Source: Lunularia cruciata (lineage: Eukaryota > Streptophyta > Marchantiopsida > Lunulariales > Lunulariaceae). From it: 64,000 nt of DNA. The position numbers were made by a program, and so were the translations under genes. Each line of letters starts with the position of its first letter. The first letter of the stretch is position 1. The stretch covers positions 67,585,001 through 67,649,000 of the forward strand of contig OX419758.1 in the NCBI GenBank assembly GCA_948567375.1, written 5' to 3'. Shown piece by piece: positions 1-12,182 of this stretch. Under the pieces are notes generated by a model. The model was not told the DNA's origin and did not search any database. It saw nothing but the letters and a program-made list of their open reading frames with translations.

Positions 1-1170
1 AGGTTATAGATTTTTAGAGTTTAGCATAAAAGATTGATAAAGGGTTTAGAATTGCATTGCACCTATAGAATTAATGAGAAGAAATGTGTGAATGCAAGAG
101 TGCCAATAGAGGAAGTGTTTGCACACTTGAAATATAATAGGGTCACCTTGAGAAAAGATACATATTCAAAACATTTGGTAGTGAAAGGGATCCAAAAATA
201 GGTTATGAGGGAAAGAAAGCCAATCACAATTCAAAATTGAACTGTGAGTGCATAATGAGGAACATGGACAAAAGAGTTAAGGGTTTTGGAGAAAGAGCAA
301 TTTGGAAGTTAGAACTGAGTTTGAAAATAGAGGGGTGAGGAAGGTGAAGGCAATGTCAAAAGAGAGGAAAGTTGTGGGATGAATGCAATTTTGAAAGGGA
401 ATACAAAGGATTCCAAATAAGTTGAGGTACTTGGCATAGTAGGAATGTGCACATTCTCCACTCCTAGAGAACATAAGGCAATTACGGGTGTTTTCTTCTT
501 TCTCTTCATAGATATCATGATACCTAGCACTCCAATGCTAATTTTTTCCACCAATTGCTTCCACACTCTTGGTTCCGATCATCCACTCACACTATTTTTG
601 GTGTTAAGTTCCAAATTGTTAAACTTTGTTAAGCAAGTTCATCTTAATGCACGTAAGTTAATTTTTATTTTATTGGATCTTGAAGGCAGTGCAAATTCAA
701 TTAATTGAAACTTACTTCCTCTCAAGGGAGAGATTCTTATACTTTCCAATTGACCCATTTCAAAATTTTAATGTGCACTAGTGGTGAAATGTCATTATTC
801 CCACATGTTTAAAGTGTCAAAAGGACTTATGGAAACCAAAACCAGTTCTTTATCCTATGTGGCAGTAGACTGGTCATAGGAAGGTGAACCATTAATGACT
901 GACTACCTGATGTTGACATTGCAGGTACACATTATCATGATGGTGCTTGTGTTATTGTGGTATGATCATCATTGTTATCATGGTCATGACTATCATCTCT
1001 TTTTTTGGTGTTGGGTTGGTCCCATTCTGTTGATGTCTTCTCTTGGTACAGAATATATTATGGTCTTTTCCTGTAAGGTAAGGTACAAGCCATAATTCCC
1101 ATCTACTATCTTTTATTCTAATCTGCATGTTTAACTAATTACAAGAAAAAAAGGAAAGGAAATCTACAAA
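1..1170. other. Unassigned non-coding DNA
   Basis: I see no recognisable gene, LTR end, primer site or RNA gene here. The short open frames show no family motif and are what AT-rich DNA gives by chance. The stretch precedes a ruined gypsy integrase on the plus strand, so it may be older parts of the same element decayed past recognition. Confidence 0.5.
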
Positions 1171-1179
1171 GGAGATGCA

Positions 1180-2570
1180 AGGTGGGCTACCACACCTATA
1201 TTCTTGGACATCCTATAGATTGTTCCTTGAGCAAAGATCCCATGGACTTCCATCTCTTCTACATGTGGGAAAACATGACGACACAATCATCTTAGATGAT
1301 CCAAATCAAGCACTACCTCTAGACGAGAAACATGCCTTGTGATTTACTAAGAGCAAAGCACAAAAGTTTTCATATGTCAGCACTTCCCTTCACCATTTTG
1401 CAAGGAGACCTATATTGCATGGGTGTGGATAGAGTACTCTGGTGTTGTATTATTCCAGATGAAACCTCTGTTGTGCTAAAAGCATGCCATTTTGATGAAT
1501 CAAGAGTGCACTTTTCTAGCAAGGTTACTACAATCAAGGTCTACCTTTCAGGATATTGATGGTCATCTATCTCTCAAGATGCCAATGGGTATGTGTACAT
1601 GTGTGATGCTTATCAAAGAATTGGCAAACCCCTATCATGATACCAAATGCACCTACACCCAATATTAGTGGCACAACCAATTCAGAAATGGGGACTCAAC
1701 TTTCTTGGAGATGTTAATCCCGCAGCTTGATGGAGTAGGAATCATTACATCATTGTCACCATTGATATGTTACAAAGTGTGCAGAGGCTGAATCCTTTGT
1801 CACCAATTTTGCTGAGGTCACCATATAATTTTTGCAGCAAAATATCATTTCCAGGTTTGGTGTTCCCTAATCCATTATCATAAATAACTGATCCCATTTT
1901 ATCAACAAAGGAGTATGGGATTTCACTACAGCCTATGGAATTCAACACCACATGCAAGCCAATGATCAAGTAGAACAATTCAATGGAATTCTCTTGATAA
2001 TTCTTAAGAAGATTGTAAGTTTGATCACATAGATTGGGATCAAAAACTCTTGGATGCTATTTGGGCATACTGCACCATGGTAAAACTCACTATGGGATAC
2101 ACTCCATTCCAACGTGTCTATGTGCAAGAAACAATCTTGCCAATCAAGTCCTTAATCCCATCTCTAAGAGTACTTAAGGCCAATTTGACATGGATATCTT
2201 CATGTCTTTTGAGGGGGAGACAATGGAAGAAAGGGATTTTGCACTTCCTAATCTGCTAAGAAATGTCTATATGCACTCTGCACATAGTTCAAGACTCAGG
2301 CTAAGCAAGAAACCCTTTTTTATTGCAAAACCAAGGAGGTCCCACTCTACTTCGTGTTGAAGTTCAATGTTAAGGTTGGCTGATTCCCCAGCAAATTTGC
2401 TGAAAAATGGCTAGGTCCTTTTCAAGTATGGAAAGTTTTCAACAATGGATCATTCCAGTTGGGAAGATTGGATAGAGAATTCCTGGAGTCCCATACCAAT
2501 GGCACAAAGTGTAGACCATACAATCCAAACTACATTCCGCTATGGGATAAAGAAGAAAAGATACCATGGG
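1180..2570 (+). pseudogene. Decayed Ty3/gypsy RNase H end to integrase
   Basis: Several plus-strand frames joined across stops and frameshifts follow a gypsy integrase. Around 1485-1655 there is an HHCC zinc-binding module: His in HFDESRVHF, then GYWWSS, then CDAYQRIGKP with the second Cys position degraded. Around 1690-1990 the catalytic core follows as KWGLNFLG, a NHYIIVTID stretch with the first Asp, a FGVP turn, and AEQFNG-like remains of the third acidic region. At about 2390-2540 the C-terminal segment reads WLGPFQVWKVFNNGSFQL, the usual region before the end of gypsy integrases. Stops and frameshifts are frequent, so this is an old dead copy. No LTR was found for it. Confidence 0.75.
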
Positions 2571-3164
2571 AAATATGATGCTCTTTCATGAGAAAGGAAG
2601 AGGATACTAAAACACCATTGTGGAATGTCTTCCTCAAGGATTAAAGGGTTTCCTAAATGACAACGGGATCAACTATGGGTTACATCATGTTGCGAGATAG
2701 TCCTTCTTGGACCTACGATCTTGGAGGAAAAATTCAAACCTTAATTGAAAGTACAGCAATCCTCAATGTCATGGAACAATTATTGGCTGCACCATTTGGC
2801 ATTCAAGGAAAAAATGGTGCCACACAAAGGACAATTTGCATTCAATCCCGAAACGATGCAAAATACATTATAATTCTCATTCAAGTGCAAAAAAACACCA
2901 AATGAGTGAAATTATTTCCTCTACTTGAGAAGGACTGTACAAGCTGGAAAAAGTTTTAAATGCCAAGAAAGTATGACATTCACAAGAGGAGACCAAACTC
3001 CTATAAAGCACTCTCATGATTATTTTTTCTCTTTAGTTTGCAAAATTCAACTTTGAGAGGAAGTTGATCGTGATCAACTTGTTCTTCTCTGTTATATACT
3101 CGTGCCAAGGAGTATTCTCTCAATTCGTAAAAGCAATCTTGTCAAGGAGAACAAAACAAAAAGA
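2571..3164. other. Region after the integrase remnant, nothing recognised
   Basis: An 82-codon plus-strand frame (2657-2905) has no motif I know. This is where the end of the integrase, a linker or a 3' untranslated part of the dead gypsy would lie. Confidence 0.4.
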
Positions 3165-4346
3165 AGTCAAAGAACCTATGCAAGTGGAGTAGCAATCCGG
3201 ATTCACAGCCAGATTGATTGTAGGAGCAATCTTAGATAGGCTGGATCAGACAGGTCAAGAAACCATCATCTCTCTCATTTGCAAGTTTTGGTAGGAAGCG
3301 GAGACATACTATGTCAATAGAGTTCTACAGACACAAGAGTTGCAGAAAATCTTTGAACAAATCTTTGAGGAACTAGGAAGCTGTGTAGATTCATACTAGT
3401 TAAACGGGAGAGCTATCAGAAGAATTCATCAAATTCATCAGATTTTGCAAGATGAAGGAGAGATGGTTCCAATCTATATGCAATCAGGCCACTTGTGTGG
3501 TTTCAGAAATGTGGACCCGGAGATGAGGAAGAACATGGAGCCGCGTGGAATTTAGAACATCGTTGCACACAAATTCTACTTACCAAGCAATGAGGAGCTC
3601 ACAAGAGAGTTGGATATGGTAGAAGAAATACAAGTGGAGTTGAAAGTGATCCACTTATCAATTCCCGGACCAGCTGCTCACCGAAACCTTTGCCCGTGAT
3701 GGAGGATACGATATTGATATTGGAAGTATTCACCCTAAAAAAGAAGTCAGCCAATGTTCCCCTGGCTTGGCTTGTAGGGAATTCCAATTTAGCCCATAGC
3801 ATTTGCAAGGGCTATTTTTCTTGAGAACTCCACAAAATCTATCTGGGATATGCATAGAAACGTGTTCCCGATTGCAGTGGTCACATACCTGCCAGTGTAT
3901 TTCTCTATGAAGAACTTTCACTAGCTCATTAGAGGTCGTGGGAAATGTATAGTACTTGAATGCGTCACTCATGGTTAGCTCTAATCCGAAGTGGGATCTG
4001 AGGGAAAGCATCTGATTATGAGCCCATACTATTCACAAAGCTGCGGGAATGATGTGCTGGTTTCAAGAAGGTGCTCTCCCAACTGACAAAAACCAAGAAA
4101 GCCTTTTACTATGGAGCCTTTTACTGGGAATATTTGGCTCTGAGGCCTTCCAACAGAAGGAGAATCTGGTTACCATTGGAGAGGAAGCATCAAGAATGTG
4201 CAGTTTCAACAGGACCCGTCCGGAACCCTGTGTATAATAACGCTTACAAGTTCGAGCAGAATTTGCAAGTCTCAAAGTTGGCAACAAAATGTCTGGTCCC
4301 CTTGCGTCATTGTCAATTCATAGACGCGAACACATTCATAAGATGA
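3165..4346 (+). pseudogene. Long decayed reading frame, function unknown
   Basis: One frame runs from about 3165 to 4346 (roughly 390 codons) with only about eight stops, far fewer than chance, so it is probably a dead coding sequence and not random DNA. It is rich in aromatic and basic residues late on, for example the stretch FYYGAFYWEYLALRPSNRR near 4100-4160. I recognise no domain. It lies about 600 bp downstream of the gypsy integrase remnant on the same strand, the place where some plant gypsy lineages carry an extra (env-like or accessory) ORF. That link is inference from position only; a captured host exon is the other possibility. Confidence 0.4.
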
Positions 4347-6700
4347 GGTCAATTCGAAGAGAATTTCGCAGGGACTTGAATAGATAGTTAAGAAATCTAT
4401 GAACCCAAGACAGATAGGAGATAGTACAATCTCTTCCACATCTAATCGTATAAAAGGAAAACAACATGGTGTGTGATGAGTCTTGGATCTGATAGTTTCC
4501 TAGCATGGCAGAATAAGGAATGGAGTGTTAGTAAGAGCAAAGATTCCTGGACGGAACTAACTCATGGAAGCAAATCTATAAACACAAAGAGAAACCTCTC
4601 CTACCTCCCAGAATATATTGCAGAACTAACTCGTCTAATTCACGACCTGGAAAGAAGCATTGGACTTAAACTGCTGCGTTTTATCATCCATAGCTGCAGG
4701 CCCAAGGATCATAACAACGCAAGGAATCGGGAATCATCTACGGATGCGGACTTCTAACGACCACTACAATACAGATGGAAATCTAGAGAACATACGGGTC
4801 GATCGTCTCTGAGATGGTTCACCGAAGCAGAGCTATATTCACTTGAGCAAGCTTAATCGAGAAGGACGCGGTATCACCCCTGAATTCCGGAAGACAAACA
4901 TGTAGGTTGAGCACGATCTACTGGCGCACGTGAAACTTTCTGTACACGTCAAAACTTTCTGTGTGAAACTTTCTGAAGCTCTAACTTCATGTGAAAACAT
5001 TGTTGCTCCTTGATCGCGCAAGACTAATTTCAGTAGTGTTTATCTTCTGGTCCAACTTGATTGCTCACTCATGAATAGATATGGCAAAATACGTTCTGAT
5101 CATCAATTCTTGAACGCGGTCTTTCGTACTACAAGTAATACAGGACCTTGAGGAATTCATCCTTCTTGCACGGGAGTCCATATTCCATGTCGTGGTGGGT
5201 GTCCACTACGATATGAGTATGGCCTCCCGTCAGTCAGTGTCAGTGGCGACTAAGATGTCATCGATTCTCTCCAACCCTAGGTATGCAGGTAAATAAAACA
5301 AATCTTCACGAGAAGTCCCATTTTCTTTTAAGAAATAAAATTGATCTCACTACGCCTAGTCCTGTTACGTTTTGTTTCTAATCGCAAGTGGAATAAGTGT
5401 GAGACCAATTGCTAAGACGATGTAGTCATGTTTGTCATATTGATTTTCGATGTAGTCATATTCGCTCGGAACGTTTACTACTAGAACCTCTCCGTCATGT
5501 TTGAAGCGTTGGCCAACATACCAATTGAGTATCAACATTAGAAGCGTAGTCCCAATAGCTTTGAAAACAATTCCGTCTGTGTGCAGATTCAAAGTCGTCC
5601 ATTGTTTTCTCTACTGAATTGCTGAATTGCTGATGATGCATTTACACTTTTATATGTCCCGCCTAAGATGCACTTACTAGATTTCGACCAATCATATTAA
5701 GAAAGTCAGATAGTCAACCGTATCCATCATGTCTTTCTTGAGGCTGGTCGTCGGAAGAAATAGGGGGTATCAAATAATATTTTACGGATATCCATAAAAT
5801 GATTTACGGGAAGTATGTAAAAGTTTCATGGGGTGCGCGGTGGCGCAGGAAATATCCAGACATATAAAATAAAATATTGCGTATTGTGAAAGATATAATG
5901 TGGGTTAAGGATAATCAGAAGAATCTAACGAAAAAGCGTTTATAATACCAATAAAATTATTTTTGTAGAATTTTTTAGTTAGAGGCAATCTGTAGAACTT
6001 CATGAGAAAAAAAAATCACCCAAAACTTTTGCCCGTAGCAAGTTTTCCCTTTCCCCAAGTTTTCGTCATAAATTTTAAGTAGCGGTCGTAACCGAGCACA
6101 ATGTTTCTCAAGGGTACCCGTCAAATCTGCGTTTGAGACCAACCCCTAATATGTTTGTGAATATGCTTGCGAGCAAAACTGGACTCAATACCGCTAAGGC
6201 ACCTCGACTTAGCGGTACTCTAAGTTAGAAAAACTTAATAGTGCCCCAACCCTTGACGTGGGCTTAGTCCGTCCGCGTTAGAATTGAATGTTCTTATAGT
6301 GTTCATTTTGCTACAGAAATAAATTCCTATAATGGTCATTGTGCAGCAGAGATAAATTCAGTATACTGTAACACATTGTGGTTTTGAGATTCTACGAACT
6401 CCTTCACTTCATTTTCATTGATCAATTCCTGGTGATACGGAGGGCAAGGGAGAGAAGCATCGCAGGAGTGACAGGGTTACAAACGACGCCAAACACCTTG
6501 ATTTCTGAATGCGTCCAAAATAAACGATGTGGTAATATGAAGAGTCCACTCCGCTCGTCGGGGAACACCGTCAGGTTTTCAACAGGATTGGTTGCCACCA
6601 TTCAATAACTTCGTCCGCAAACTAAATTGAGATTTTCTCAAACTTCGTGAATAAGTGACCTGCCGCAAAGTAAATTAAAGAATTAACCTGTTGTCAAACT
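4347..6700. other. Long stretch without recognisable genes
   Basis: Short frames occur (plus 4473-4757, minus 5365-5592, plus 6378-6608) but none shows a family motif. The 5365-5592 frame has hydrophobic ends, which is weak evidence alone. No LTR ends, primer sites or RNA genes were seen. This is the left flank of the CCCTT insertion site used by the copia nest. Confidence 0.5.
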
Positions 6701-6712
6701 CGCTGTTGCAAT

Positions 6713-6832
6713 GGGTATGTATAAGGGAAGATGATGATAACTGATTGTAGATTATAAAGTACGGTCTCACAATTGTGATAGGTATGTCTAAAGGATGATA
6801 ATGATAATTAATGGTAGATTGTAAAGTTCGGA
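6713..6832. repeat. Diverged direct duplication, about 67 bp
   Basis: Two similar units start near 6713 and 6780. Each reads GGTATGT, a run of GATGATAATGAT type, then TAGATTNTAAAGT. They differ at several positions, so the duplication is not recent. It lies just outside the copia nest. Confidence 0.65.
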
Positions 6833-6865
6833 CGGTGTAGATCAATTTTCTTCATATAGAAAGTC

Positions 6866-6870
6866 CCCTT
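6866..6870. repeat. Target site duplication CCCTT, left
   Basis: CCCTT immediately precedes the LTR beginning TGACAGG at 6871 and recurs exactly at 27202-27206 after the distal LTR. This proves that everything between is one insertion plus whatever later landed in it. Confidence 0.9.
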
Positions 6871-7114
6871 TGACAGGTCCACTTCAGCAATTCATAGGAA
6901 ATGGAAATGCCCGCACCATGGCCGGACACAAGAAAATATGTGGTTCACCTATACAAGGTAACGTCCAGGGGAACACACCAGTAGCATTTCTCATAATAAG
7001 ACTAATGTGCAGTGAGAGCTTCTACTAGCTTGCTCACATAGTAGTCCAGCCCTAGACTAACTGATCACAATCAGACTAACTTGAGTTACTCAAAACTTGA
7101 GTCAACTCCTAACA
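6871..7114 (-). repeat. 3' LTR of outer copia
   Basis: Begins TGACAGG and ends CTAACA in plus orientation, 244 bp. It aligns along its length with 26957-27201, with shared blocks such as AAGAAAATATGTGGTTCACC and GACTAACTTGAGTTACTCAA. Copies differ at scattered positions and in a few short indels, so the insertion is not recent. Confidence 0.9.
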
Positions 7115-7128
7115 ATCTCCCTGTTGAC
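7115..7128 (-). other. Polypurine tract of outer copia
   Basis: On the minus strand GTCAACAGGGAGAT lies directly before the LTR start TGTTAG. A GGGAGAT tract next to TGTTAG is the usual copia plus-strand primer arrangement. It fixes this LTR as the 3' one. Confidence 0.75.
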
Positions 7129-7369
7129 TCATGTCTTGGGGTCCTTAACCTCTATAACCCGTATGATTACTCCATGATAGAAGAAAGAAACCTATCATAG
7201 GTCCCTCTATAAACTAGAGTTAACTAGAACTAAGCCGTAGCCTAAACAAGATAGAGTAAAATAATATATATAGAGATAACTGCTAGTCTACTCTACTTGT
7301 GCCCATATGCAACACCTGCAACTTGACACGATGTCTCAAAAAACTCTCCAAAGCAATCACTTGGTAAAA

Positions 7370-8106
7370 GCATTAGCAGGGTTGAGTTTACCTTCAATCT
7401 TGACTAGCTCAATCATTTTATCAGACATAGCTTGTCTGAGAAAATGATACATGATGTCAATGTACTTCATTCTATTGTCCATCACTTGATTCATAACTAG
7501 ATGTAAAGCACTCTGGCTATCACAATAAAGATTCACAATGCATGTTTCAATCCCATCTCTATGATAAGCCTGTCCAACCAGATTGCTTCCTTTGCTGCTA
7601 CAAACTCAGTTTCTGTAGTAGACTGAGCTACGCACTTCTGCAATGTAGATCTCCAAATTATGCATCCACCTCCAAGTGTGAACACATACCCAGTTGTAGA
7701 TTTCCTCCCATCCAAATCTTGTCCATAGTCAGCATATACATAGCCAATAAGTGATTTGGCATTGTAGGATTTACCATCAAACACAAGGCCAAAATCCAAC
7801 GTACCCTTGAGATATTTGAGGAACCACTTCACATGTTCCCAATGTATCCTCCCTAGACATGTATCTGCTAGTCTTGCCCATTGCTAGAGCAATGTGGGGC
7901 CTAGTGCAAATCATCAAAAACATGAAACTTCCCACTGGCTTGTCATAAGGGATCTTGGACATCAAACCTTCCTCCATGGCATCTCTTGGACAAAGAGCTA
8001 TGAAATCTTGAAGTGAGGAGCTAAAGGAGTACTCACTGCCTTGCAATTCTCCATGTTAAATCTTGCAAGTACCTTTCTAGCATACTTCCCTTAAGTTAAC
8101 CACAGC
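7370..8106 (-). pseudogene. Outer copia RT C-terminus and RNase H
   Basis: Minus-strand frames give the end of the copia RT (KYARKVLARFNMENCK, then a TPLAPHFK-like stretch near 8000-8100) and RNase H (STTGYVFTLGGGCIIWRST and TETEFVAAKEA at 7533-7700, then LYCDSQSALHL and KLNPANAFTK near 7370-7530). Frameshifts and stops break it. It stops at 8106, where the inner copia inserted; the missing amino-terminal RT part resumes at 12994. Joining the two flanks gives a continuous copia frame, which confirms the nested insertion. Confidence 0.88.
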
Positions 8107-8110
8107 TTCT
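8106..8110. repeat. Target duplication CTTCT, left
   Basis: CTTCT before the inner copia matches CTTCT at 12994-12998. One extra C (8111) sits between this copy and the TG of the LTR, so either a base was gained or the LTR end is ragged. Confidence 0.7.
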
Positions 8111-8111
8111 C

Positions 8112-8521
8112 TGTTATGTTTGGCTTGCTATAAGTGACTTGCCTGATCAAGAGCAAGAGCAAAACTTGACTGATGGAAACTCCTTACTGTATCATGCGGA
8201 TATATATTCAGTCACTTCTAAGGTTGAGTATTAAAGTGACTAGATATCTTGAGTGGTCAATACTGATGAAGTCACGCAGGTCTATATTCAAGAGTTTAGA
8301 CAGATGACAGATGACAGAGGGACTATCCCTGTATTTGTATATATATACATATGTGCAATGGAGATAAAGTTCAAAGGCTGGTGTGAGCCTGTTTCAGCCG
8401 TGGAGGTAGCTTTTGGGACAAGGAGTGAACCATGTTATTTCGTGTTAGTCCTCTGATTTATGTTTAATGGGCCTTATGATGTGTTATTGCGAGAGGTCCC
8501 TTGGGACTGTATTTTCTAACA
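8112..8521 (+). repeat. 5' LTR of inner copia
   Basis: 410 bp, TGTTATGTTT to TTTTCTAACA. Differs from the 3' LTR by scattered substitutions and a 9-bp duplication (GATGACA repeated near 8302-8318). A TATATATA run near 8340 may serve as the promoter. Confidence 0.93.
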
Positions 8522-8523
8522 AT

Positions 8524-8535
8524 TGGTATCAGAGC
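8524..8535 (+). other. Primer-binding site, initiator Met tRNA type
   Basis: TGGTATCAGAGC, two bases after the LTR end. This is the standard complement to the 3' end of plant initiator Met tRNA used by copia elements. Confidence 0.92.
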
Positions 8536-8618
8536 TTAGAGCTTAGTTTGTCCTGAAGAGGGTCTTGAGATCTGAGGGTGCTAGGAAGTGGGTCCAGAAG
8601 CAAGTCCACAGTAAAGCA

Positions 8619-9430
8619 ATGGCAGGGATGATATCCATATCAAATGCTAAATTTGTAGCGGAGAAGTTTGATGGGAAAAACAATTTTGGACGTTGGCAAC
8701 TGAAGATGAAGGACCTTCTTGTCCAGCAAGGACTGCATAGAGCACTGAAGAAGAAAAAAGAGGACAAAAGTGATGAGGATGGGGAAGATGAAGATGCAGA
8801 TCTGAGAGCTATTAGCACTATTAGGTTGAACCTTGCTGATGAAGTGCTATACAATGTTATGAATGAGGAATCTGCACCAAAACTATGGGCCAAACTGGAA
8901 AATCTTTATATGACCAAGTCTTTGACAAACAGACTGTTTCTTAAACAGAAGTTGTATATGTTGAGGATGAAAGAAGGCCAGAGTATTATGGAGCACCTCA
9001 ATGCTTTCAACAAAATCATTTGTGAGTTGATGAGCATAGAGGTTAAGTTAGAAGAGGAGGATAAGGCATTGTTGTTATTGACTTCACTTTCTCCATCATA
9101 TGAGCATCTGGTCACAACTCTTCTATATGGGAAGGATGATATAAATTGTGAGGAGGTCACTTCAGCATTATTGTTCAATGAGATGCAGAAAAGACCCAAC
9201 CAAGAAAAGTCAAATTCAGAGGCTCTATTTATCAGAGGAAGGACAAGAGAGAGAGAGATCAGATCAGGAGTAAATCAAGATCCAAGTCTAGAACTAGAGG
9301 TTTCAAAGGCAAGTGCTGGACTTGTGGGAAGGTTGGACATTTCAAGAAGGATTGTAACAACAAGAGGCTTGAGTCCAACAAGGATAAAGGTCAACTTTCA
9401 GATCAAGCAAGCATTGCTGAGTCATCTGGA
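8619..9430 (+). pseudogene. Inner copia gag
   Basis: I place the start at the ATG at 8619, where the typical copia gag opening follows (AGMISISNAKFVAEKFDG, then FGRWQLKMKDLL). The UBN2-type gag core reads LWAKLENLYMTKSLTNRL and ends near the EEVTSALLFNEM helix. An acidic insert (DEDGEDEDAD) sits early. Near 9230 the frame shifts by one base, so the CCHC knuckle CWTCGKVGHFKKDC (about 9309-9350) is in another frame and is fused to protease. Gag would form the capsid shell and bind genomic RNA in the cytoplasm. Confidence 0.88.
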
Positions 9431-9735
9431 GTTGTGGATGATGTTCTATGTGTTACCCAAGATAAAGATCAATTTGAGGAGTCACGGATATTGGACTCAG
9501 GTTGCTCTTACCATATGTGTCCAAATAAGGAGTGGTTTCATGAGCACAAATCATTCAATGGAGGATCTGTAACAATTGGGAACAACATGGCTTGTAAAGC
9601 TATTGGCATTGGTACAGTACACATTAAGATGTTTGATGGTATTGTGAGGACTCTTGCTGATGTGAGGCATGTTCCTCAGTTGAGGAAGAATTTGATATCA
9701 CTAGGCATTTTAGACTCAAATGGTTGGAGGTGAAA
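9431..9735 (+). pseudogene. Inner copia protease
   Basis: Carries the copia protease signature ILDSGCSYHMC at about 9490-9522 with the catalytic DSG, followed by a VTIGN strand and DVRHVPQLRKNLISLG, the end of the domain. It would cut the Gag-Pol polyprotein. It is in frame with the CCHC knuckle upstream, but the frame ends at 9733 by a one-base shift and integrase continues from the next frame. Confidence 0.85.
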
Positions 9736-10500
9736 ATGGAACACTCAAGGTATCAAAAGGAGCATTGGTTGTAATGAAGGGCAAGAAGATAGGAAACCTT
9801 TATGAGCTTGTTGGAGAAACCATCACTAGAGGAGTGGCAAGTACTATTTCTGAAAATGAAGATCCCAAAGATCTTTCTCAGTTATGGCACCTCTGTTTGA
9901 GTGAAAGGGGTCTAAGTGAATTGTCCAAGCAACAACTTCTGAAGCGCCTTAAAAGTTGTAAGTTAAAATTTTGTGAGCATTGTGTTATAGGAAAGCAACG
10001 GAGGGTAAGCTTTTCCACAGGAGTTCATTGCACAAAGGGAATTTTAGACTATGCGCATTCTGATGTTTGGGGCCCCCCTGCACCTATAGCTTCAAAATCT
10101 GGAGCATTATATTTTGTGTCTTTGGTTGTTGATTACTCTAGGAGAGTATGGGTCTACACCATGAAGCAAAAATCAGAGGTCTTCTCTATCTTTAAACAAT
10201 GGAAGGTGATGATGGAGGAACAAACTAGAAGGAAAGTGAAGTGTTTGAGGTCTGATAATGGTGGGGAATACAAATCTGGAGAGTTTGATAGATATTGTAA
10301 GAGTGAAGGGATAATCCATCACTTTACCATATCGGGTACTCCTCAACAAATTGGTGTGGCAGAGCGGATAAATCATACACTCTTGGAGAAAGCAAGAAGT
10401 ATGTTAAGCAACGCCGAATTGGAGAAGAGTTTTTGGGCAGAAGCTATAAATACGGCTTGTCATTTGGTAAACATTTCTCCCCTCTACTGCTATTGAGTGT
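9736..10500 (+). pseudogene. Inner copia integrase
   Basis: Pre-integrase and catalytic core. The HHCC finger is damaged: the frame reads LWHLCLSERGL where copia normally has a second His and about three more residues, so a small in-frame deletion removed a zinc ligand. The two Cys (CEHCVIGK) remain. The DDE residues are visible: Asp in YAHSDVWGP, Asp in LRSDNGGEY, Glu in GVAERINHTL. A one-base insertion near 10485 throws the frame off at SPLYCY; the rest of the domain continues from 10497 in the next frame. Confidence 0.88.
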
Positions 10501-12182
10501 AAGACACCTATGGAAAAATGGACAGGTAGGCATGTTGATTACTCTTCACTTAGAGTATTTGGATGCATAGCTTATGTTCATATTCAACAAGAACAAAGGA
10601 CAAAGTTAGATCCCAAATCTAGAAAATGTATATTCTTGGGATATGAGAAGGATACAAAGGGATATAGATTATGGGATCCAGAAAGGTGTTGTCTTGTTGT
10701 GAGTAGGGATGTAGTTTTTGATGAGACTAGTACAATGAAGACTATTTCTATAGCAAAAGAAAAGAAAAAACAAATTCAGTCAGATTTTGTTAAGATAGAT
10801 AGTGATACTGGAAATGAAGACATTTCACCTCTTGTAGATCTACCAAGTGAACCATTAGAAGAGCAAAGCCCAGAAGTGATTCATGAACGTAGGTATCCAA
10901 ATAGGGATAGAAGGCCTCCAAAGAGATTTGATGATTCTTTTGTAGCTTATGCTCTTCTTACGGAGAATGGTGAGCCTTCTTCATATGAAGAGGCAATGCA
11001 AGATCAAGAATGTCAAAAGTGGCATTGTGCAATGGAAGAGGGGATGAAGTCTTTGGCCAAGAACCAAACTTGGAGACTTGAAAAATTGCCTATGGGAAAG
11101 AAGGCAATTGGTTGCAGATGGATATTCCGGAGGAAGGAAGGACTTCCAAAATCAGGTGGAGATAGATACAAAGCAAGGCTTGTACCAAAGGGTTATAGCC
11201 AAAAAGAAGGTATTGAATTCAATGAGATTTTTTCACCAGTGGTAAAAATCTCTTCAATTCGTGCACTATTGGCAATAGTTGAATTGCATAACTTGGAGTT
11301 GGAGCAACTAGATGTTACAACTGCTTTTTTACATGGAGAATTGGAGGAGGAGATTGACATGCATCAACCTGAGGGTTTTGTGGTACCAAGGAACCCGAAC
11401 TTGGTTTGCAGGTTACAAAAGTCTTTCTATGGACTAAAGCAAAGTCCAAGACTTTGGTACATGAAATTTGATACTTTCATGTTGAAGCAAGGATTTAACA
11501 GAAGTGAATCAGATTGTTGTGTGCACCTCAATAAGCTACATGGACCTAGAGTATTTGATTTAATCATCTTGGTACTATATGTGGATGATATGCTGATTGC
11601 TGCAAAGGATATGGTTGAGGTGGAGAAATTGAAAGCACAACTTGGTAAAGAGTTTGATGTGAAGGACTTGGGTTCTTCAAAGAGGGTACTTGGGATTGAA
11701 ATCCACCGGGACAGGAGCAAGGTAAAGTTATGGATATCTCAAAGGAGATATTGGGAAAAATTACTTGCTCGGTTTGGCATGGATAAAGCAAAACCAGTGA
11801 ACACTCCAATGGCAAGTCATTTCAGGATATCATTGGAGCAATGTCCATCAAATGAGGAGAGAAAAGTAATGTCCAACATTCCTTCTGCTAGTGCTGTTGG
11901 GTGTTTAATGTATGCTATGGTCTGCACTAGACCAGACATCTCATATGCTGCGAGCATGGTGAGTAGATACATGGCAAATCCGGGGAAACAACATTGGGAA
12001 CTTGTGAAGTGGATACTTTGTTACTTGAAAGGGACTATAAATATTGGCATTACCTTTGATGTGGAGAAGGAACAAGAAGGAGGAATTACAGGGTACATAG
12101 ATTCTGATTTTGCCGGAGACTTGGATAAGAGAAGGTGTACAACAGGATTTGTTTTTACACTTGTTGGTGGTGTGGTGCAATA
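10497..12182 (+). pseudogene. Inner copia integrase C-terminus and RT
   Basis: A 557-codon open frame. It starts with the integrase C-terminal segment (YSSLRVFGCIAYVH, CIFLGYEKDTKGYRLWD), then a linker rich in acidic residues, then RT beginning CRWIFRRKEG, with KARLVPKGYSQ, VTTAFLHGELEEEI, SFYGLKQSPRLW and the active site LYVDDMLIAAK. It then enters RNase H (GYIDSDFAGDLDKRRCTTGF) and is cut by a frameshift near 12175. RT copies the genomic RNA into DNA in the virus-like particle. Confidence 0.93.

Noticed and set aside
5365-5592. Possible small membrane protein, minus strand
   Set aside because: 75 codons with hydrophobic ends but no family match, no context and no second copy; consistent with chance.
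8543-8893. Minus-strand 116-codon frame
   Set aside because: It is the exact antisense of the inner copia gag start and has no motif.
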